In this document: positions 34,139 through 42,465 of the stretch, piece after piece
Position numbering within the stretch: position 1 is the stretch's first letter
How the letters are laid out: each line of letters starts with the position of its first letter
Assembly (NCBI GenBank): GCA_905215505.1
Contig: CAJMPU010000012.1
Span: 6,276-70,275 of the forward strand
Length of the DNA: 64,000 nt
From: an uncultured bacterium
Lineage (GTDB): Bacteria; Actinomycetota; Coriobacteriia; Coriobacteriales; Coriobacteriaceae
Direction: 5' to 3'
The notes under the pieces: model-generated
The model's database searches: none
What the model was told of the DNA's origin: nothing
Seen by the model: only the letters and a program-made list of their open reading frames with translations
Position numbers and translations under genes: made by a program

Positions 34139-35596
34139 ATGGAAGCGGAAAAGAAGGCGTTTAAGATCACCAAGCGCGAAATTGGCTTTGTGCTGGGTAT
34201 CGTTGTCTTTTTGCTGGTGAAGTTTCTTCCTTTGGCGGAGCTGAGCTCGACGGTCGAGCTTACGGTCGGCGGTCAGACCTGTCTGGCGTTGACGCTCGCC
34301 ACGGTGGTGTTCTGGGCGTGTGGCGTGGCACAGCCGGGCTTTGTGGGCCTGCTCTATTGCGCGCTGCTCGTTCTGTTCAAGGTGTGCGTGGACGACACGG
34401 GTGCCGCGAGCATCTCGGCGACGGTCGCCTCCACGTTTAGCTCGTGGACCAAAGCCACCATGTGGCTCGTCATCGGCGCCTACCTCATCGCCAGCGCGGT
34501 CAAGGAGTCGGGCCTGGGCGAGCGCATCGCCTATGCGTTTATGCTCAAGTTCGTGCGCGATGCCAAGTCGCTCATCATCTCAATCTTCGCGCTCACCTTT
34601 GTGCTGTCGCTGCTGATCCCGCATCCGTTCCCCCGCGCCTTCCTCATCCTCGCCGTCGTCTCGGTCATCGCCGAGTCTGCCGGCTACGGTGACGACGACA
34701 AGGGTAAGCTCGGCTTCCTCGTGTTTGCCGCTGCTGCCCCGGGCTCCATGTTCTTCCTGACGGGCGACTCCACACTCAACCCGCTCGTTGCGCAGTACAG
34801 CGCCGAGGCCGGCGGCATGAGCCCGTCCTTTGTCGACTGGTTCTTGTACATGAGCGTGCCTATGCTGGTCGCGCTGCTGTGCACCCTGTTCCTGGGCCTC
34901 TTCCTCTTTAAGCCCAGCAAGGAACTCGTCTACGATCGCGAGCAGATCGTGGCCAAGCAGGCTGCGCTCGGCAAGCTCTCCGTCAAGGAGATCCGCACCA
35001 TCGTGTGGCTTGTCATCGCCATCGCGCTGTGGCTCACCGTCTCGGGCGACTATATCGGCTGGGTCACCCTGGCCATTGGCGTCGCGCTCGCCATGCCCAT
35101 CATCGGCGAGGTCCTCACGCCCGCCAGCTGGAACGCCGTCGACATCAAGTCCCTCATGTTCCTGACGGCCGCCATGGCCGTGGGCTCCGTGGGCGGTGCC
35201 ACCGGCATGAACGCCTGGATCGCCGACGTTGTGCTTCCCAGCTCCGTGCCCGAGAACATCTTCCTGTTCGCCCTGCTTGTCGCCGCGCTCTCCATGATCA
35301 TCCACATGTTCATGGGTTCGGTCATGGCCGTGCTCGGCGTGTGCGTGCCGGCGTTCATCAGCTTCGCGGCCGGCTCCAGCGTGAGCCCGCTCGCCGTGGC
35401 GCTCATCGTCTTCACGTCCATCAACATCCACTACATCCTACCGTTCCATAACCTGCCGATCCTTATCGGCGAGGGCAAGGACGCCGGCGGCTACACCTCC
35501 AAAGAGGCCATGCGCATGGGCATTCCCCTCACTGCGGTCGTCTTTATCGTCGTGCTGGTCGAGGCCGCCTGGTTCCACCTCTTTGGCCTGATGTAA
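34139..35596 (+). CDS. DASS/SLC13-family anion transporter (probable aromatic or dicarboxylate carrier)
   Basis: A 485-residue membrane protein with 11-13 hydrophobic segments. The layout and motifs, such as LLIPHPFPRAFLILAVV and GVCVPAFISFA followed by a SINIHYILPFHN stretch near the C-terminus, fit the divalent-anion:Na+ symporter group (CitT/SLC13). ATG 34139 is chosen for the preceding AAGGTGGGG; the frame opens 17 codons earlier. It lies just before lpdC and ubiX, so it probably imports the carboxylated substrate, or exchanges substrate and product. In lactobacilli the gallate decarboxylase locus also has a transporter (GacP). Confidence 0.8.
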   Translation: MEAEKKAFKITKREIGFVLGIVVFLLVKFLPLAELSSTVELTVGGQTCLALTLATVVFWACGVAQPGFVGLLYCALLVLFKVCVDDTGAASISATVASTFSSWTKATMWLVIGAYLIASAVKESGLGERIAYAFMLKFVRDAKSLIISIFALTFVLSLLIPHPFPRAFLILAVVSVIAESAGYGDDDKGKLGFLVFAAAAPGSMFFLTGDSTLNPLVAQYSAEAGGMSPSFVDWFLYMSVPMLVALLCTLFLGLFLFKPSKELVYDREQIVAKQAALGKLSVKEIRTIVWLVIAIALWLTVSGDYIGWVTLAIGVALAMPIIGEVLTPASWNAVDIKSLMFLTAAMAVGSVGGATGMNAWIADVVLPSSVPENIFLFALLVAALSMIIHMFMGSVMAVLGVCVPAFISFAAGSSVSPLAVALIVFTSINIHYILPFHNLPILIGEGKDAGGYTSKEAMRMGIPLTAVVFIVVLVEAAWFHLFGLM

Positions 35597-35738
35597 GCGG
35601 TCGAGTGCTTGGCTGTAATTAGCCGAGTGCTTGAACTGCGAGTGCCCGAGCGCCCCATCCATGAGCGCCGTGGCCCCACTACGTTCCCCAGCCCGGCGGC
35701 ACTCCCGCCGCCGGGCACTCTTCCGAAAGGAGCACGCT

Positions 35739-37226
35739 ATGTCCACTACCGATGCTTCCCAGATCCACGACCTGCGCTCCGCGCTCGACTTTTTGCGCGA
35801 GATGCCGGGCCAGCTGCTCGAGACCGACACCCAGGTCGATCCCGATGCCGAGGTCTCGGGCGTCTATCGCCACGTCGGTGCCGGCGGCACCGTTATGCGT
35901 CCGACCAAAGAGGGTCCGGCGATGGTCTTCAACAACGTCAAGGGCTTTGACGATGCCAAGGTCTGCATCGGCATGCTTGCCAGCCGCAAGCGCGTTGCCG
36001 CCCTGCTCGACCTGGACGAGGAGCACCTGGGCCTCGAGATCGGTAAGCGCTTCGAGAACCTGATCGCGCCCGAGCAGATCGCCGAGGGCAAGCATGTCGA
36101 CTGCCAGGAGGTCGTGTACAAGGCGACCGACGAGGGCTTTGACCTGCGCAAGATCGTTCCCGCTCCCACCAACACCCCCGTCGACGGCGGCCCCTACATC
36201 ACCATGGGCCTCGCCTACGGCACGAGCCCCGACGGCTCCCAGTCCGACGTGACCATCCACCGCTTCTCCTGCGTCGACAAGGACAAGCTTGCCATGTGGA
36301 TTACCCCCGGCAGCCGTCACCTGGGCGCGTTCTTTGACGAGTACTGCCAGCGCGGCGAAGACATGCCCATCTCCATCTCCATCGGTTTGGACCCCGCCGT
36401 GTACATGTGCTGCGGTTTTGAGGCTCCCACCACGCCGCTCGGCTTCAACGAGCTGCAGATCGCCGGCGCCCTGCGCGGCCACGCCGTCGAGCTTGCCGAC
36501 TGCGTCACCGTTCCGCAGAAGTGCATTGCCAATGCCGAGTACGTGCTCGAGGGCTATCTCATGCACGACGAGACCATCAACGAGGATGTCAACGGCCACG
36601 GCTACGCCATGCCCGAGTTCCCCGGCTACACCGGCGGCGCCAAGGTCTGCCCGGTGATCAAGATCACCGCCGTCACCACGCGCGTCAATCCCATCATGGA
36701 GAGCTGCATCGGTCCTTCGCACGAGCACGTTTCCATGGCGGGCATCCCCACCGAGGCTTCCATCTACAAGATGGTCGAGACCGCTATCCCGGGCCGCCTG
36801 CTCAACGTTCACGCCGCCCCCTGCGGCGGCGGCAAGTTCGTTGCCATCATGCAGTTCAAGAAGTCGAGCAAAAATGACGAGGGCCGTCAGCGCAACGCCG
36901 CCATGCTCGCCTTCTCGGCATTCTCCGAGCTCAAGCACGTCATCCTTGTTGACGAGGACGTCGACATCTTCGATATGAGCGACGTGATGTGGGCCATGAC
37001 CACGCGCTTCCAGGCCGACGTGGACCTCATCACCATCCCCGGCTGCCACTGCCACGTACTCGATCCGTCCAACGACCCTGCGTTCGACCCCACGATCCGC
37101 GAGCACGGCATCGCCTGCAAGGCCATCTTCGACTGCACGGTCCCGTTCAACCTTAAGAAGAACTTCATCCGCTCGCAGTTCATGGAGATCGACAAGGACA
37201 AGTGGGCAGCAGAGCTCGCTTTCTAG
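35739..37226 (+). CDS. lpdC: UbiD-family non-oxidative decarboxylase, LpdC-like (gallate/protocatechuate type)
   Basis: A 495-residue UbiD-family enzyme that tracks L. plantarum LpdC almost end to end: ETDTQVDPDAEVSGVYR, GAGGTVMRPTKEGPAMVFNN, KATDEGFDLRK, PTNTPVDGGPYIT, SDVTIHRF, IGPSHEHVSMAGIPTEASI, and VDEDVDIFDMSDVMWAM. LpdC decarboxylates gallate and protocatechuate using prenylated FMN and Mn2+/K+. The partners needed in lactobacilli, LpdB (UbiX) and LpdD, are both encoded here. ATG 35739 follows AAAGGAG by 6 bases. The true aromatic substrate could be any ortho- or para-hydroxybenzoate; that part is open. Confidence 0.9.
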   Translation: MSTTDASQIHDLRSALDFLREMPGQLLETDTQVDPDAEVSGVYRHVGAGGTVMRPTKEGPAMVFNNVKGFDDAKVCIGMLASRKRVAALLDLDEEHLGLEIGKRFENLIAPEQIAEGKHVDCQEVVYKATDEGFDLRKIVPAPTNTPVDGGPYITMGLAYGTSPDGSQSDVTIHRFSCVDKDKLAMWITPGSRHLGAFFDEYCQRGEDMPISISIGLDPAVYMCCGFEAPTTPLGFNELQIAGALRGHAVELADCVTVPQKCIANAEYVLEGYLMHDETINEDVNGHGYAMPEFPGYTGGAKVCPVIKITAVTTRVNPIMESCIGPSHEHVSMAGIPTEASIYKMVETAIPGRLLNVHAAPCGGGKFVAIMQFKKSSKNDEGRQRNAAMLAFSAFSELKHVILVDEDVDIFDMSDVMWAMTTRFQADVDLITIPGCHCHVLDPSNDPAFDPTIREHGIACKAIFDCTVPFNLKKNFIRSQFMEIDKDKWAAELAF

Positions 37227-37263
37227 TACGTAGCCCCACCAAGTAACTAAGTAAGGAGTTGTC

Positions 37264-37842
37264 ATGCCTGAGTCTTCTGTCCGTCCCCGCCGCATTGTCG
37301 TTGGCGTGTCTGGCGCCAGCGGTGCCGCGCTGGGTCTTGAGTGCCTCAAATGCCTGCGCCAGGCCGGTGCCGAGTCGGCACTTGTCGTCACGCGCGGGGG
37401 AGAGATTACCATCGAGCAGGAGCTCGGCATGACGCTCGACGAGTTTGCCGCGCACGCCGATGTGGTCTACGACAACAAGAACATCGGCGCCGCCATCGCA
37501 AGCGGTACCTATCCGGTCGACGGCATGATCGTGGCGCCCTGCTCCATGAAGACGCTCGCCGGCATCGCGAGCGGCTACAGCGAAAACCTGTTGCTGCGTG
37601 CGGCCGACGTGCAGATGAAAGAGCAGCGCCGCCTGGTGCTCATGGTGCGCGAGACGCCCTTCAGCGCCATTCACGTCGACAACATGGCGCGCCTGGCGCG
37701 CGTGCCGGGCGTCATGCTCATGCCGCCCGTGCTCACGTTTTACAACGGCCCCGCCACGCTCGACGACGCGGTGCATCACATCGCCGCCAAGGCGCTCGAG
37801 GCCGTCGGCGTGTCATGTGAAAACTATAAGCGCTGGTCATAG
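37264..37842 (+). CDS. ubiX: UbiX/LpdB flavin prenyltransferase
   Basis: A 192-residue flavoprotein of the UbiX/Pad1 family. GVSGASGAALG binds the FMN phosphate near residue 15; VAPCSMKTLAGIASGYSENLLLRAADV and RETPFSAIHVDNM carry the conserved prenyl-phosphate site. It joins a dimethylallyl group from DMAP (or DMAPP) to reduced FMN, making the prenylated FMN used by LpdC directly upstream. AAGGAG precedes the ATG. The gap to lpdC is 37 bases, so they form one operon. Confidence 0.93.
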   Translation: MPESSVRPRRIVVGVSGASGAALGLECLKCLRQAGAESALVVTRGGEITIEQELGMTLDEFAAHADVVYDNKNIGAAIASGTYPVDGMIVAPCSMKTLAGIASGYSENLLLRAADVQMKEQRRLVLMVRETPFSAIHVDNMARLARVPGVMLMPPVLTFYNGPATLDDAVHHIAAKALEAVGVSCENYKRWS

Positions 37843-37922
37843 GCGTCTTTAGGGTAGGATACGAGGAGTGTTTGAGCCCGCTGCCCCTGTGGGCGGCGGG
37901 CTTTGGTGTGTCGGGAGGACCT

Positions 37923-38792
37923 ATGCAGACGGGCATGTATGCGATCAGCGAGATGGCGAGCTTGTTCAATGTTTCGCGTCAAACGCTCATCTATTACGAC
38001 AAGATCGGCCTGTTTAAGCCCGCCGTGGTTAACGAAAAAGGCTACCGTTTCTATTCGCCCACGCAGATCCCGCTCATGCGTCTGATCTGCATGCTGCGCG
38101 ACCTGGGGCTCGAACTCGACGAGATTGACCGCCTGACCTCGACGTTCGACATTGGCGAGATGACCGATCACCTGCGCTCGCGGGTGCAGGCGCTCGATGA
38201 ACAGATTGCCGGGCTCAAAGCCGAGCGCGCGAGTGTGCAGGAGCGTCTGAGCTTTTACGACGAGGCGGTTTACTGGCGCGAGCGCGAGGGCAAGCCGGAG
38301 CTCAAACAGTTTGAGCGCCGCTACGTGGTCTTTGAGGAGTTTCCGGGCGATATCGAGCGCGGCCGCTCGATGCTTCACCCCACGCTCATGCGGGCGATTC
38401 TGCGCATGCGTACGTTGACGGGCACGCGCCCCATGCGCGGTTGGGGCGCCATGCTGCGTCGCGAGGCACTGCATTCCGACGACCCTATCGCCGGCGCCGG
38501 CTCCTTTGCCGTACTGCCGCGCGGTGCCGAGGAACTGCTGCCGAGCGATCCCGCCGAGCTGGCAGAGATCGGCATCGAAGTGCTGCCCGAGGGCACGTAT
38601 CTGTGCATGAGCCGCTGGGGTATGCCGTACGAGCCCGAGGGCATCCGCGCCATCGTTGCCTGCATGGACGAGCACGCGCTCCAGCCCATCGGCAACGCCT
38701 TCGACTTTTGCTACCTCGATACCACGAGCTACGACGAGTCCCACCAAGAGGACTTCTGCTGCATCCAAATCCCCGTCACCCTCGCAATGTGA
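37923..38792 (+). CDS. MerR-family regulator with GyrI-like effector domain
   Basis: A 289-residue regulator with an N-terminal MerR winged helix (YAISEMASLFNVSRQTLIYYDKIGLFKPAVVNEKGYRFYS), a coiled coil (EQIAGLKAERASVQERL) and a C-terminal GyrI/BmrR-like ligand domain. It is the BmrR/multidrug type that binds hydrophobic or aromatic ligands, a good fit for a phenolic-acid sensor next to lpdC-ubiX. ATG 37923 follows GGGAGGA. The last codon and stop (ATG TGA) come from a dispersed palindrome. Confidence 0.83.
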   Translation: MQTGMYAISEMASLFNVSRQTLIYYDKIGLFKPAVVNEKGYRFYSPTQIPLMRLICMLRDLGLELDEIDRLTSTFDIGEMTDHLRSRVQALDEQIAGLKAERASVQERLSFYDEAVYWREREGKPELKQFERRYVVFEEFPGDIERGRSMLHPTLMRAILRMRTLTGTRPMRGWGAMLRREALHSDDPIAGAGSFAVLPRGAEELLPSDPAELAEIGIEVLPEGTYLCMSRWGMPYEPEGIRAIVACMDEHALQPIGNAFDFCYLDTTSYDESHQEDFCCIQIPVTLAM

Positions 38793-38815
38793 CAAAGGGA
38801 CAGTCCCTTTGTCAC
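38787..38815. repeat. Dispersed palindrome, GTGACAAAGGG family (copy 4)
   Basis: GTGACAAAGGGA-CAG-TCCCTTTGTCAC is perfect over 12-base arms, and its ATGTGA forms the terminal Met and stop of the merR gene. Confidence 0.8.
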
Positions 38816-38829
38816 AGCCACGCCCATTT

Positions 38830-38908
38830 CTTAGAAACTTGCAAAATCTGCAAGTTTCTAAGATAACATCTTATAAACTTGCAGATAATGCAAGTTTATA
38901 AGATGTTA
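38830..38908. promoter_or_regulatory. Two tandem perfect palindromes before the second ATPase gene
   Basis: CTTAGAAACTTGCA-AAATC-TGCAAGTTTCTAAG (38830-38862; 14-base arms) is followed after one base by a palindrome with arms TAACATCTTATAAACTTGCA and its exact inverse around GATAA (38864-38908; 20-base arms). Both share an AAACTTGCA core and end 28 bases before the start codon. Confidence 0.75.
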
Positions 38909-38935
38909 CGTCTGGCCGGGCGCTAGGGAGACCCT

Positions 38936-40252
38936 ATGAACATCGTTCGCCGAAGCCGCTATCTTGATCGACTCATTGCTTTTCAGGATACCGACCTCAT
39001 CAAAATCGTGACGGGCATACGCCGTTGCGGCAAATCCACGTTATTGGACATGATGAGGGAGCACCTGGCGCAACAGGGGGTGCCGGCAGAGCGTTTGCTG
39101 ACCTTTAAGATGGAATCTCTAGAGTACGCGGGGATTACAGATTACCTGACGTTTTATCGCATGGTTCGGGAGCGCATCAACGGTGTCGATCGCCCCTATC
39201 TGTTCTTTGACGAGCTCCAGAATGTCGAGGGCTGGGAAAAGGCGGTTAACTCGCTCCGAATCGATTTGCCGTGCGATATCTATGTCACGGGCTCCAATGC
39301 CTTTTTGCTATCGAGCGAGCTTGCAACGCTTATCTCGGGCCGGTATATCGAGGTCAAGATGCAGCCGCTCACGTTTGGCGAGTATCTTGATTTTCGCTCG
39401 ATTGATGCGGCCGTCGCCGAAGGGCTTGGCGAGAGGGCCGAGCTCGTTTCCAAGACGGGCGATCGCCTTAATTCAAACACCGTGCTCGAGCAGTACATAA
39501 CCTATGGCGGCATGCCGTTTCTGGCTCATGACGAGCCGAGACGCGAGGCGTGCCGTGACTACATCCGCAGCCTCTATCAGACGATTGTCGCGCGCGATAT
39601 CCTATTGCGCGCGACGCGTAGAGGTCGCGGAGCTATCACCAAGCGCGACGTTCTCGAGCGGCTCTGTGCGTATCTGGCAGACAACATTTCCAATCAAACC
39701 TCGGTCAACAAAATCGTAGGGACGCTCAACGAATCGGCAGGCGGTAAGACCAACGCATCGACGGTGTCGGCGTATATTGACGCTCTGGAAGAGACGTACC
39801 TGTTTACCAAGGTAAAAAGGTATGACGTCAAGGGGCGGGAGCTTCTCAAGACAGGCGGTAAATATTACATAGCCGACACGGGAATCCGCAGCTATCTTGA
39901 CGGATATAGAGGCAGCGATAGCGGAAGGATGCTCGAGAACGTTATCTACAACCAGCTTGTCTTTGAAGGATACGAAGTGTTTTGCGGCCATCTGCGCGCG
40001 GGGGAAATCGACTTTGTCGCAATCGGCGAGGGATCGGACCGTAAATATATCCAGGTTACCGAACGGATCGATGCCGAGGCGACCAGAGAGCGCGAGCTGC
40101 GACCGCTCAAACTAAACACGCTGGGAAAAATCCCTGATTCGTACGAGAAGATCCTGATCGTCAGGGATGGTGAGCATCCAACAGACATCGACGGCATCAG
40201 AATCGTAGGGGCGGTCGACTTCTTGCTGAGAAACAAGATCGCCCACGGCTAA
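38936..40252 (+). CDS. AAA-type ATPase with C-terminal DUF4143 domain, type 2
   Basis: A 438-residue ATPase with Walker A GIRRCGKS (27-34), Walker B LFFDELQNVEGWE (89-101), sensor-like VTGSNAFLLSSEL, and a DUF4143-type C-terminus with GEIDFV. The E-x-D half of the nuclease-like pattern is kept, but the later segment reads YIQVTERI, so the E-x-K pair seen in the protein at 21254 is missing. The two proteins are separate subfamilies, not a recent duplicate. Function is unknown. It is a lone gene headed by two perfect palindromes and ended by another repeat copy, and is AT-richer than its neighbours. Confidence 0.83.
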   Translation: MNIVRRSRYLDRLIAFQDTDLIKIVTGIRRCGKSTLLDMMREHLAQQGVPAERLLTFKMESLEYAGITDYLTFYRMVRERINGVDRPYLFFDELQNVEGWEKAVNSLRIDLPCDIYVTGSNAFLLSSELATLISGRYIEVKMQPLTFGEYLDFRSIDAAVAEGLGERAELVSKTGDRLNSNTVLEQYITYGGMPFLAHDEPRREACRDYIRSLYQTIVARDILLRATRRGRGAITKRDVLERLCAYLADNISNQTSVNKIVGTLNESAGGKTNASTVSAYIDALEETYLFTKVKRYDVKGRELLKTGGKYYIADTGIRSYLDGYRGSDSGRMLENVIYNQLVFEGYEVFCGHLRAGEIDFVAIGEGSDRKYIQVTERIDAEATRERELRPLKLNTLGKIPDSYEKILIVRDGEHPTDIDGIRIVGAVDFLLRNKIAHG

Positions 40253-40259
40253 ACGCAAA

Positions 40260-40290
40260 ATGTGACAAAGGGACAGTCCCTTTGTCACAT
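40260..40290. repeat. Dispersed palindrome, GTGACAAAGGG family (copy 5)
   Basis: ATGTGACAAAGGGA-CAG-TCCCTTTGTCACAT is perfect over 14-base arms, 8 bases after the ATPase stop codon. Confidence 0.85.
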
Positions 40291-40366
40291 TCCGTGCGAG
40301 CTCCTGTGCCATCTGGGGGTATAAGGCTAGCAAGTGTTTATTTGCGAGGCCAAGGGGGCGCCCCGT

Positions 40367-41236
40367 ATGGATATCGATACCTTTGAGTGGTGGTATAGCG
40401 AGGGCGAGGCTCCGGACGAAGAGTGGGACGAGCCCGCGCCGTGTGACGTGTCGAGCGACGAGGACGAGACCGGCAACGATGCCGGTGCCGAGCCTGAAGC
40501 CGCCTCCGATGCCGCCGAACTCCTAACTTTTGAACAGGCCTGGGCCCAGGCCGAGGCCGACGAGGCAAAGGCCGATGCTACGGCCACGCTCGGCGAGCCA
40601 GCCGACATGTCCATCTCGCCGGCAAAGACCCCGCAGCCGCGCCACACCATCGACCCCGATAGCACGGCATCCTTCAGCATTCTCGACGTGCCCTCGCAGG
40701 GTGCTCAGGCGCCCGCGCCCACACGTCGCCCCAATCTGTCTCGCGAGGAAGATGCAGGACGTCGCTCGCCGCTCGGCCCCATCCTTATCGCCTTTATGGC
40801 CGGCGTTATCGCATGCTCGGTAATTGGAAACGTCTGGAGCCATGTTGAACAACAGCGCCAAGACGCCGCCAAGGTCGAGATGTCTGTCGAGCAATCGCTC
40901 AGCCGCACGCGCTCGGTGCATGTGTCGGTCGAGGTTAAGGACGGTGCGACATGGGACACCGCCCGCGGCGACAGCCAGATGCTCATCCATATCGTGGGCC
41001 GCACGCTCAAGGGACAAGCAATCGACGAGTATCAATACGTCAATTCCGAAGGTGACGGTATCGAGCTCAAGCCCGGCGACTACGAGCTCACGGTCGATGA
41101 GCCGCCCGTCGCCACCGACGGCACGCGTTACCGCGCCTCAAAGCGCATGGTTCCGGTGAGCTTTAATTCACAGGCGCCCGATACGGTCGATAGCACGCCA
41201 CAGGGCGGGTTTGACCTTTACGCTATTGCTCAATAA
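40367..41236 (+). CDS. Hypothetical single-pass membrane protein with acidic cytoplasmic half
   Basis: A 289-residue protein I do not recognise. Residues 1-130 are highly acidic and Ala/Pro-rich (MDIDTFEWWYSEGEAPDEEW and onward), residues ~142-163 form one membrane helix (GPILIAFMAGVIACSVIGNVW), and ~125 extracytoplasmic residues follow that look like a beta-sandwich (HVSVEVKDG, LKPGDYELTVDEPP). The layout suggests a type II membrane protein exposing a small Ig-like domain at the surface. ATG 40367 follows AAGGGGG; a GTG at 40334 in the same frame lacks a ribosome site. It precedes the epimerase gene by 79 bases. Confidence 0.65.
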   Translation: MDIDTFEWWYSEGEAPDEEWDEPAPCDVSSDEDETGNDAGAEPEAASDAAELLTFEQAWAQAEADEAKADATATLGEPADMSISPAKTPQPRHTIDPDSTASFSILDVPSQGAQAPAPTRRPNLSREEDAGRRSPLGPILIAFMAGVIACSVIGNVWSHVEQQRQDAAKVEMSVEQSLSRTRSVHVSVEVKDGATWDTARGDSQMLIHIVGRTLKGQAIDEYQYVNSEGDGIELKPGDYELTVDEPPVATDGTRYRASKRMVPVSFNSQAPDTVDSTPQGGFDLYAIAQ

Positions 41237-41315
41237 CTGCGCCTGACGCTCAACCCCGCCGCCAAGAGTGGGACAATAGCCCTCGACACTGTTGTTTACT
41301 TTTGGAGGAAGTAGC

Positions 41316-42209
41316 ATGTCCACCGTCACCACCATCAAGCGCGGCGGCCTTACCGCGGCCATCGATTCCATGGGCGCCCAGCTCACGAGCCTTGCCCTCA
41401 ACGGCAACGAGTATCTGTGGCAGGGCGACCCGGCCTTTTGGGGCAAGCACGCGCCCATTCTGTTCCCCATTGTGGGCTCGTTGCGCAACAACACGGCGAC
41501 GTCTGCGGCCGGCACCTGCGAGATGGCGCGTCACGGACTCGCGCGCATCGTCGAGCACAAGCTGGTCGAGGTCTCCGAGGACGGCTCGTCCGTCACCTAC
41601 GAGATCACCGACACGCCCGAGTCGCTCAAGGCTTTCCCCTTCCACTTTAAGCTCAACATGACCTATGCCCTGACCGGCGACGCCACGCTTACCCAGACTT
41701 TTGCCGTCACCAACACCGGCGACGTGGACCTGCCGTTCTCGGTGGGCGGCCACCCCGCATTTAACGTGCCCGCCCCCGGTGCTGAGGATGAGACGTTCGA
41801 GGATTACGAGCTGGCGTTTACCGAGGCTTGGACTAACGAGGCCCCCGTCATCACGCCCGATGGCCTTATGACGTTCGAGGGTAGCTACAAGGCGCCCGAT
41901 AACTCGGACGTGCTGCCCATCACGCACCGCAGCTTCGATAACGACGCCATCATGTTCACCGATACCCCGGGCTCCACGCTCACGCTGCGCGGTCGCAAGT
42001 CGGGCCACGGCGTCAAGATCGACTTTGAGGGCTTTAAGTACATCGGCGTGTGGTCTGCCGCCAACGACGCCCCGTTTGTGGCGCTCGAGCCCTGGACCGG
42101 CCACACCACCATGGACACCGAGGACGACGTCTTTGAGCACAAGGTCAACACCATCACGCTGGCGCCGGGCGAGACAGACGTCCGCAGCTTTAGCGTCACC
42201 TTGCTCTAG
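41316..42209 (+). CDS. Aldose 1-epimerase family protein (LacX-like)
   Basis: A 297-residue galactose-mutarotase-fold protein. It resembles the LacX/YeaD-type group: GAQLTSLALNGNEYLWQGDPAFW, APILFPIVGSLRN, a MARHGLAR stretch, SVGGHPAFNVP (catalytic His) and VALEPWTG (catalytic Glu region). It should interconvert sugar anomers, though the sugar is not evident. ATG 41316 follows GGAGGAAG. A structured intergenic element starts right after its stop codon. Confidence 0.88.
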   Translation: MSTVTTIKRGGLTAAIDSMGAQLTSLALNGNEYLWQGDPAFWGKHAPILFPIVGSLRNNTATSAAGTCEMARHGLARIVEHKLVEVSEDGSSVTYEITDTPESLKAFPFHFKLNMTYALTGDATLTQTFAVTNTGDVDLPFSVGGHPAFNVPAPGAEDETFEDYELAFTEAWTNEAPVITPDGLMTFEGSYKAPDNSDVLPITHRSFDNDAIMFTDTPGSTLTLRGRKSGHGVKIDFEGFKYIGVWSAANDAPFVALEPWTGHTTMDTEDDVFEHKVNTITLAPGETDVRSFSVTLL

Positions 42210-42335
42210 AGGTTCCGCCGTTCTAACGAACGGCGGACCGGCCGACGCTGCGCGCCGCCCAGAGCGACAATTTGTCATTCAAAAGGCAAGGCATGACCAG
42301 AAGGTCTATGCCTTGCCTTTTACATGTCAAGTGGT
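42210..42335 (+). repeat. Structured 3' element, copy A
   Basis: Immediately after the stop: hairpin TCCGCCGTTC-TAAC-GAACGGCGGA (42214-42237), then GACGCTGC, then a long stem TTGTCATTCAAAAGGCAAGG paired with its partner ending ACATGTCAA, capped by GACCAGAAGGTC (42295-42306). The inner stem sequence (AAGGCAAGGCAT) differs wholly from copies B and C but still pairs. Confidence 0.65.
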
Positions 42336-42465
42336 ACATGGGGGCAGGCTGCTTTGCGCCAATCGTCCTCGTGTGTCTATTAATTTTTCGCGCACATGCC
42401 GCGCTGCTGGTTGTTGACGTATATCCTGTCTTATTGTCAGCAAAACGACATAGGGAAGGCATCAG

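Noticed and set aside
38787..38908. Phage or integron attachment site
   Set aside because: Several palindromes lie together, but there is no integrase, tRNA gene or phage gene nearby.
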